From Ricinus communis (lineage: Eukaryota; Streptophyta; Magnoliopsida; Malpighiales; Euphorbiaceae), in NCBI RefSeq assembly GCF_019578655.1, contig NC_063263.1:24613001-24677000 (forward strand): 64,000 nucleotides of DNA, read 5' to 3'. A model generated the notes under the pieces. The model saw only the letters and a program-made list of their open reading frames with translations, was not told the origin of the DNA and did no database searches. The position numbers and the translations under genes are program-made. This document shows, one piece after another, positions 57,760 through 64,000 of the stretch. How positions within the stretch are numbered: the stretch's first letter is position 1; every line of letters begins with the position of its first letter.

Positions 57760-59156
57760 TGATGTGCGTAAAATACACACATCTAAATAGGGTTTTTAAG
57801 ATTGATTTTATAGACATTTGGATGTGAATTGGACATAACACTCACCCTATGCGTCTGTTTGTGTGCATTAGGTCCAAAAGAAGTCAAAGGATGATAAAGG
57901 GAAGAATTGGAGCATAATTGGATGCTGAAGCTGCCGAAACAAGCTAAGTACGAGCATGAGGAAGCTGAACATGGCCATGTTGAATTCAACATTGGCCGTG
58001 TTCCCAACACGGTCACCAACACGGCCGTGTTGGGTACATCAAACATCAAAGAAAAGGAAGTTCTTAGGGAGCATGACCACAGAGAGTAACACGGGCATAA
58101 ACACCAGCACGTGTTGGGAACACGGTCATAAACACGACCGTGTTAGATGCGACAGGGGGAATTAATTAAAAGAAAGAAGAGAGGAAAGAAAAAAGAGAGC
58201 GGAGGAGAACGTCCCAAACCTTAATTTTTCTCTCCCTAAGGGTTTTCTGAGCTGGAACCAAGGGAAAAGGAGACTTGGATCAAGGTTTCAATCAGATTCC
58301 CGTCAAAGATTGAAGATTGGGCGAGGTTCGTTGATTGGTTTTCAATTCGAGCAAGAGGAATTGGGGCTGTTTACTCTCATCCAAGGGTGTAATCGGGTTT
58401 TCTCTACCTTTACTCATTGTTGTAATTGAATTCTTGTGTATTTTGATAATGAACATGATTAGCTAGATTGATTAAATCCATTGGGATTTCTTTACTATGT
58501 TGGCTTAGTATTATATTGTTGGATTGTTTGGATTAGTTTTGTATTCTTCTTGCTTTCAGCATTAATAAGATAATGCATTTTTTATGAGACGTTGTGAATT
58601 GTGTGTTTAGATTGCTTTGTGTGATTGAGAAGTCCATTTGGCAATTAGAATTTTGAATAGCAAAAACTGGTTAATAATCACTTAGAGATAAGAATTAGCA
58701 AAGCTTAATAGAGGCGGATTAAAGCTTAATGCTAATTTAAGAATCAATCGTTAGGAAGAGATTCCAACTTTAGGTTATTAGATTTAGAAATTCGGTTATC
58801 TCGAGAGAGAAACCGAATTTGGTTAAGAATTCGTCCAAGGGTAGCATAATTAGACTCAAGAATCCTTTATCTTTTGTTTGATTGCCAACTAGTTTAGGTT
58901 CCCTTTGGGTTTGCTCTCTTGCCTTAGTTATTTTAGTTATCAATTACTCTTGCATCTCCCTTAGAACTTATATTGTAGCTATTAGTTAGTTTAGAAAGTA
59001 TTCATCACTCATTTTAGGTTAATATAACAAAGAACAAAGGAGTAACTCTGGGCTTTCACTTTCCCGAGGAATACGACCTTGATACTCAACATTAGTGCTA
59101 GACTGCATCGATAGGTACACTGCCTTAGATTGTAGCTAACACAATTTAGCCTATCA
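57760..59156 (+). mobile_element. 3' LTR of the non-autonomous element
   Basis: 1397 bp from TGATGTGCGTAAAATACACA to TTTAGCCTATCA. U3 contains a perfect 18-base palindrome, CCAACACGGCCGTGTTGG, at 58016-58033. Confidence 0.93.
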
Positions 59157-59596
59157 CCATGCACAAAAGAAGATATGTTATTTTGCATTTGAGCAGTCTT
59201 AGCAGGAGGAAAATACTTATTCAAAAACTTTTCAGCTAAAGAAGTCCATGTAGTGATCATTTTCGGTGGCAAGGACTGCAGCCATCTTGTCGCTCTATCC
59301 CTCAAGGAAAAAGGAAACAGCCTCAACCGTATAGCATCATCAGTTGTTCCATTAATCTTAAGGGTATCATATATTTCTAAAAAGTTGGCGATATTCAGAT
59401 CTTCGCTCGCCAATCCTCCAAATTGCACCGTATTCTGGATCATCTGGATTACATTCGGCTTTATTTCAAAATGATTGGCCGCCACGGGAGGCCTCACTAT
59501 CCCAGTTTGCGTCCCTGCTAGAGAGGGCCTAGCAAACTCGTACATGGTCCTTTCATCAGGTGAGCTGACTCTCTCCCCTTTGTCATTAGCTGCCAT
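59157..59596 (-). pseudogene. Athila gag N-terminal half
   Basis: From ATG 59596 the minus strand reads MAANDKGERVSSPDERTMYE, FARPSLAGTQTGIVRPPVAA and the capsid core FEIKPNVIQMIQNTVQFGGL, then [20 protein letters not shown] and [20 protein letters not shown], to ISSFVHG at the LTR border. It continues at 53339. The open frame 59728-59009 runs into the inserted LTR and is chimeric. This half appears undamaged up to the insertion. Confidence 0.88.
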
Positions 59597-60268
59597 CACA
59601 AACATTGATTTCATTGGCACGCCCATGCTATTTGATGATGCGATCCATGACCAATGCTCCAATGTCTTGGAGTACTTCATTACTAATTTACTCACGTTCT
59701 TGTTGGCATGCAAGAACACTTGTTGCATTGCTTACCAAAGCATTCCACTCCATTACAAGGGCTTTGTGCCTCAGAATGCTCGAGAGGTAGATCAGATGGC
59801 CCGAGCCTTTCTACTATATCTCTTCGATACAACTTTGTTAAGTGATTCAAGGAATTCATTGAACTCTTACTATTTGGCCCCGCTGCAGGATTTATACCAA
59901 GTCTTCTCCTACAACTGGGGGTCCACGGCTCTCCCATACTTGTACCATCAAATGGACATTACTGTCCGAGGTAGTAACCATATCTGCGACTTCTAGCATG
60001 CAATCCATGTAAGTTATGCTCTGACTCCAGTTTTTCAATTTCTTTCATTTTTATTGTGAATGCTGATTCTTGTTTTATAGGTTTTGACCTTGAAGATCGG
60101 CCCTCTGGTAGGCTTACAGTCCATCTAAACCATGTGGGCTTTCCCTCGCTTGAGTCGCTCGGGCTTGAGCAGGAGTATCCTATTGGAGTGGGCCTAGATT
60201 TACGTGCATCGCATGTGGATCGACTTCCTGACCTTGGACAAGGTAAACATAATTTATTAGTCATACTT

Positions 60269-60271
<3 letters not shown>

Positions 60272-60301
<30 letters not shown>
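60272..60301. repeat. (TA)n microsatellite
   Basis: About 15 AT units within a predicted intron of the mobile-domain-like ORF. Confidence 0.95.
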
Positions 60302-60305
<4 letters not shown>

Positions 60306-60956
60306 TTACCTTTACGGCTTATAGTTTTCAGAGTGATTGGCTGGGGTAGAATCATCATTAGGACCCCTACATGCTTTCTGTAGCTGACCTTGAGCAGATG
60401 AGGGTTCTACTGGCTGGACCTGCCTGTCGAGCGTGGTACCTAGGCAAGAGGATCTACAAGTGGGAGCCAAACCCTAGCAGACGCCGAGTTCCCCTACCTC
60501 CACCTCTCTCTATGGTATAGTGAGTGGATCTCGCTAGGGATGAACTAGCGGTATGTTTAGTGGGGTATAATGAGCCTGATGATCTCACCATCCATCTCCA
60601 CAGGATGGATTATTACCTTCTTTATTCCTTAATTGTCGGGGATGGTGCCTTTTGATGATGACATCATAGCTCAGGTACCTTTTCTGTTCTACTTTGAATT
60701 CTTCATCTTTTATATTCCGCTTTTCTAACCATTCTATTTATGGTTCATCCATCGTGCCCCTACTGCTCCTAATCCGACCGAGGCGCGATCTACCTGATGT
60801 TTTGGACCCTCTCACATTTCGAGCTCCTTTGCTAGTGTTGCCTCCAAAGCACCTCCTACAGCCACGTGTGATGTGATTCCAAGGAATGTCACTTTCCCCC
60901 CACCTCCTAGATCCAACCCAAATGTATGGATGTATGTATGTATAAAATGCACTAAC

Positions 60957-61201
60957 TAATCTCCTTTTAGGTTTACACCAGAGGGACCACGAGGGCTTGC
61001 AAGGGTAGGTATGTGACCTACAGCGTCAATATCGAGTTGACACTCAGCAATGTTGAGTCGACACTCTAACGCTTCAGCTATCTACCTTGCAGACTCAAGG
61101 GATGGACACCGACTCGGACGATGGGATAAGGGATTCGGGAGAGAACCCCGACTTTTGATTCTTTTATTACTGGTAGTACTTTTCCTTTTTTGCCATTGCT
61201 T
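60957..61201. repeat. Direct repeat, left copy
   Basis: About 245 bp, from TAATCTCCTTTT to TTTTTTGCCATTGCTT. It recurs at 62687-62942 on the other side of a solo LTR. It covers the last intron edge and the C-terminal exon of the mobile-domain-like ORF. Confidence 0.85.
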
Positions 61202-61202
61202 A

Positions 61203-62685
61203 TGCAACTATAACTAAGGTAGTGAACATATCGATGCAGCCTAGCACAACGGCAAGTATTAAAAATACCGTATCCCTCGGGAAAGTGAAATCTTAGAGTT
61301 ACTACTTTGTTTCTTGTTATGTAGCCTAAAATTAATAACGAAGGTTTTTAAATTTACTAATGACTAAAAACTAAATTCTAAGTGTAATGCATGAATGAAT
61401 GAGAAAAGAGAATAATCAAGACAAGAAAGCAAACCCAAAGAGGACCTAGACTAGTTGGCAATCAAACAAAAGATAACATATTATTGACTCTGATTATGCT
61501 ACCCGTGGATGGATTCTAAACTGAATTCAGTTTCCCTCTCGAGACAACCAAATTCCTAAACCTAAGAACTTAAAGTTGGAATCTCTTCCTAACGATTGAT
61601 TATTAAGTTAGTCTTAAGCTTTAATCCACCTCTGTTAAGCTTTGTTAATTCTTAATCCGGAAAATTAATTAACCTTATCTCTAAATGAAAATTAACCTGT
61701 TCTTGCAATTAAATTTCCAAACTCAATTTGAATTTCTCAATTACTAAAAGAATTCTATGAATAGTAATCAATACAATCAATGTAATGAAAACTGGATTTA
61801 TATTATTAATTGCAAAAAGAATACAAGAAAGGAAACTTAAACAATCTTAACAATTCAGTACAAAGCGAACATAGCAAGGAACCCCAATAGGTTCAATCAA
61901 TCTAGCTACACATGTTCATGTCTAAAACAAATAGGAATTCAATTACAATGAAAGATTAAAGAAATTGAAATATATACACCCTTTTCCTAGAATTGGATGA
62001 ACAGCTCAAAGCCTTGATCTGCACTGCAAATGATCTTCAGAATTGCCTCTTGATCTGTTCCAAAACTCCTCTTTAATCTTCAATCCAATCCCAAGAGTCA
62101 CGAATCTGACATAAAAAGGTGGGATCAGTCTCCTGGAATCCGCCTTGAAAAGTCTGAAACGCGTATAGCAAAATTACAGGGGAAAATGAAGAGTCAAAAT
62201 CGACAATCCCCTTTCTCTTTTTAGCTCGTTCAATTTATACTATGTGCAAATATGAGCGTGTTCTCAGCCCGTGTCCCTCAATATGGGCTGTGTCCGGATC
62301 GTGTTGGTCTCCAAATGGCAAAATGAACTGAATCGAGCAAGGGCGTGTTCTGGCCCGTGTCAGCAACATGGTCGTGCTCTTGGTCCTAGCATGGGTGTAT
62401 TCTAGCACGTGTTAACCAACACTGTCCATGCTCTAGGGCGTGTTACCGTTGGGAACTATATTGCTTCAAGGTGCTTAAGCTACAACCCAAGGTCAAACGC
62501 TTTTGATTACGTCTGTTTTTGCCCGAAATTGATCTAAAATTGCTCAAACACTAATGATGGACCTATAAAATCTCATAGAATACGAAAGGACACAAAACAC
62601 GGGTGATCTTGGAATAAAAATATAATAAATGCTAAGAAAATGCACAATAATGTGCAAGTAAACATGTGTAAAACTATGCATATCA
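61203..62685 (-). mobile_element. Solo LTR, Athila family C-like, no matching TSD
   Basis: An inverted 1483-bp LTR. On the minus strand it starts TGATATGCATAGTTTTACAC, as in 28930-30389, and ends ATAGTTGCA. Flanks differ (GCTTA on the left, TTAAT on the right), so there is no target duplication. Instead it lies between 250-bp direct repeats. Its last U5 bases seem shortened. CCGTGT/GCACGTG words occur at 62260-62440. Confidence 0.8.
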
Positions 62686-62945
62686 TTAATCTCCTTTTGG
62701 GTTTTCATTAGAGGGACCATAAAAGCTTGCAAGGGTAGGTATATGACCTACAATGTTAGATTGACGCTTTACAACGTCGAATCTACACTCAGTAACGTTG
62801 AATCGACATTCTGATGGTTCAGCTCTCTACCTTGCAGACTCAAGGGATAGACACTGACTTGGACGATGGGATAAGGGATTCGGGAGAGAACCCCGACTTT
62901 TAATTCTTTTGTTACTGCTAGTACTTTCCTTTTTTGCCATTGCTT
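62686..62945. repeat. Direct repeat, right copy
   Basis: Second copy of the 60957-61201 segment with many substitutions and extra CGTTGAATCGACA-type units (62754-62815), so the two copies are not recent. Confidence 0.85.
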
Positions 62946-63263
62946 GTAAAACTTGACTTTTAATATATAAAATTTCATACTTCCAATACATTTATTATCA
63001 CTATTTCTTCTTGAGGTTGTCTATTTTTGGTGTACACATGACTAGGGCCAAGAAAATGCCAAAAAATCCTCAAAAAGGCCGAAAATTGACCTGATGATGT
63101 CATACAGCCGATCGGCTATGTGCTAAGCTGATTCAGTTGTACAATCAATTGATTTTGCTTTGAATTTGCAAAATCTGAATAAAATATTAACTTTAAGGCT
63201 ATAAATACACAAGCACCCCTCACACTTCCCCATACGCGATTCTTCTTCCAAAAGCCAAAAAAC
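62946..63263 (+). promoter_or_regulatory. Putative promoter of the mobile-domain-like ORF
   Basis: Perfect palindrome AGCCGATCGGCT at 63106-63117, CAATTGATT words at about 63145, and a TATA box CTATAAATA at 63200-63208, about 56 bases ahead of the ATG at 63264. Layout and spacing match 24100-23961 on the other strand. Confidence 0.5.
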
Positions 63264-63584
63264 ATGTCCAAAAAAGTGCTTAAAGCCTACAAACCTTAAA
63301 TGATGATTAGATCAAACTTGGGAAATTTCATCTTTCATTCTTCAAAGCCATGCAACATACCAAGATTGATAATGGGCTTCTTCATTCAGCCGTCAAGTTT
63401 TGGTGTCTAATATACCATGTGTTTAGATTCAATGAGGAAGAGTTGTGCCCTATAATTGAAGAGTTCTCTGCCACTCTTGGAGGCCCTATGGATTCCTCTT
63501 ATTTGATTACTTTGCCAAAGCTTGATGATCCCTTTCCTAGCAAATTGGTTGAGCTATTTCACATGCCCCTACTGAAGTGCTTTC
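63264..63584 (+). pseudogene. Antisense-type ORF of a Tat element, N-terminal part
   Basis: ATG 63264 begins MSKKVLKAYKP and hits a TAA. After a frame change the sequence reads KIDNGLLHSAVKFW (63350), HVFRFNEEELCPIIEEFSAT, LGGPMDSSYLITLPKLDDPF and PSKLVELFHMP. It is the homologue of 23961-23560, with the HVFRFN..EL segment better kept here. It is cut at 63584 by an LTR. The pattern 'FRF...EL.P.IEEF...LG.PM' resembles plant mobile domain or DUF7745-type proteins; the exact family is uncertain. Confidence 0.6.
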
Positions 63585-64000
63585 TGATGTGTGCTAAGTC
63601 AAGCAAGACTATGACCTAAGGCACTGTACCTATCAGTGGAGTATAGCTAACGGCGAGTACTAAGTGTCGTATTCCCCAAAGAACGTGTGAACCTAAATCT
63701 ACTCAATCTTCTCTGTTATCTAATCACAGAAAAGAAATGGTGTTAATGAATAATTCCTAAATTAACTAATAGTTACTCTAATTGTTGTTGAACTACGTAT
63801 ACTAGGGAATGATTAATTCAAGTAAAGGAATAACCCTTTGGGAATTCTTGTCTCTAAGGAATGGAAACTAAAGGTGGAATTGATTGGTTGAATCCAATTT
63901 CTGTGGGAAAATCTCTACACAATTAATGCCTTTCTCAAGGACACTAACATCTTAACTTAGATTAATTAGGTTGAAATCTCTTCCTAACTCTAATTACCCA
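63585..64000 (-). mobile_element. Athila-type LTR, inverted, cut by the window end
   Basis: It starts TGATGTGTGCTAAGTC on the plus strand and shows the inverted U5 pattern GGCACTGTACCTATC, CGGCGAGTACTAAG and CGTATTCC, as in the other Athila LTRs, but more diverged (a fourth family or subfamily). The element continues beyond the window. Confidence 0.75.

Larger units (their letters stand above)
53340..59156 (+). mobile_element. Complete non-autonomous Athila-derived element (family B)
   Basis: A 5817-bp element: 5' LTR 53340-54738, primer site 54745-54762, gag-derived ORF 54910-56185, a vestige of the ORF3 tail, long 3' UTR and 3' LTR 57760-59156. Flanks are CCCTG (53335-53339) and CCATG (59157-59161), a 5-bp target duplication with one substitution. 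It lies in the gag gene of the minus-strand Athila; removing it restores a continuous gag reading. Protease, RT, RNase H and integrase are absent, so it must have been mobilised by a partner. Confidence 0.92.
48027..59610 (-). mobile_element. Internal fragment of a second Athila, minus strand
   Basis: The order on the minus strand is gag (59596-59157, then 53339-52749), protease (52748-51438), RT, RNase H and integrase (51413-48510), then only the last part of ORF3 and the start of the 3' UTR (48363-48027). Both LTRs are missing: the left end stops against Tat sequence and the right end stops just before the gag ATG. Most of ORF3 is deleted. A complete non-autonomous element interrupts gag. 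This is the best preserved polymerase in the window. Confidence 0.85.
59611..61202 (+). pseudogene. Plant-mobile-domain-like ORF, C-terminal part, with introns
   Basis: From about 59750 the plus strand reads REVDQMARAFLLYLFDTTLL, YYLAPLQDLYQVFSYNWGST and ALPYLYHQMD, the pattern of the plant mobile domain (RAFLLYLLG..., W.S.ALA.LYR). A likely intron (GTAAGT at about 60008 to TTTTATAG at about 60080) leads to a second exon (60081-60243). After GGTAAACA comes a TA-rich intron, then YMLSVADLEQMRVLLAGPAC and RAWYLGKRIYKWEPNPS. The C-terminus, after an intron ending TTTTAG near 60970, has repeated VD-QQC and LTLQLSTLQTQGMDTDSDD and stops near 61159. Such domains occur in host genes and as extra ORFs of Tat/gypsy and MULE elements; here the homology to 24300-24700 favours a transposon ORF. 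Function unknown. Confidence 0.6.

Noticed and set aside
59009..59135. Recurrent antisense peptide ending SIKVVFLGKVKAQSYSFVLC in several family-B/C LTRs (28908-29096, 33325-33594, 54591-54809)
   Set aside because: It is the reverse reading of conserved R/U5 sequence. No start, promoter or domain supports it, and its upstream part differs at each site.

Overview
The window looks like transposon-packed heterochromatin from a flowering plant, most likely a eudicot; I cannot name the species. Base composition is AT-rich. Nearly everything recognisable is LTR retrotransposon: Ty3/gypsy Athila, Tat and Tekay-like, plus Ty1/copia. There is also one truncated Mutator-like DNA transposon. I found no host gene, tRNA, functional rRNA or CRISPR array. 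The only organelle-like sequence is a ~73-bp plastid 16S rRNA scrap used as filler inside a retrotransposon.

Layout. 1-5569 is the 3' part of an Athila element (family A): integrase tail, spacer, an open env-position ORF (ORF3, ATHILA ORF-1 type), 3' UTR and 3' LTR. It lies against a minus-strand Mutator-like element (5570-7993). 7994-10917 holds a dead copia gag and AT-rich sequence. 10918-13228 is a Tekay-like solo LTR with a perfect TTGGG duplication. 13229-24708 is degenerate Tat-lineage sequence: LTR-like DNA, RNase H, integrase, and an antisense spliced ORF. A family-B Athila solo LTR (TSD ACTTT) interrupts the pol. 24709-25497 is the 5' end of a copia element, joined directly to a minus-strand 5' end of an Athila-A element (25498-28484). 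28485-33472 is the 3' end of another plus-strand Athila, with its ORF3 split by a family-C solo LTR. 33735-46469 is a complete 12.7-kb Athila-A element with a perfect ACTAT duplication, inserted in Tat-derived sequence. 48027-59610 is a minus-strand internal Athila fragment whose gag is interrupted by a complete 5.8-kb non-autonomous family-B element (53340-59156). 59611-63584 is plus-strand plant-mobile-domain-like coding sequence with predicted introns, interrupted by a solo LTR lying between 250-bp direct repeats. An LTR truncated by the window edge closes the window.

How the parts relate. The autonomous Athila copies encode gag, protease, RT, RNase H and integrase, then ORF3 behind a probable splice acceptor. 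The non-autonomous element keeps LTRs, a tRNA-Asp-type primer site, a gag-derived ORF and the pre-PPT hairpin. It would have to borrow enzymes from an autonomous relative, plausibly the family represented by the 3' end at 30390-33472. In the Tat pieces, a head-to-tail pair of antisense ORFs with a TATA-like box between them recurs at two distant sites.

The observations most worth a second look are: systematic CAG/CTG versus CGG/CCG differences between two otherwise near-identical Athila copies (methylation decay or a base-calling artefact); the plastid filler; inverted GGCCGTG repeats shared by otherwise divergent LTR families; and the recurrent antisense-ORF unit of the Tat elements. All coordinates come from reading by eye. 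Boundaries with TG..CA ends and target duplications are firm; those given as junctions of homology are approximate.
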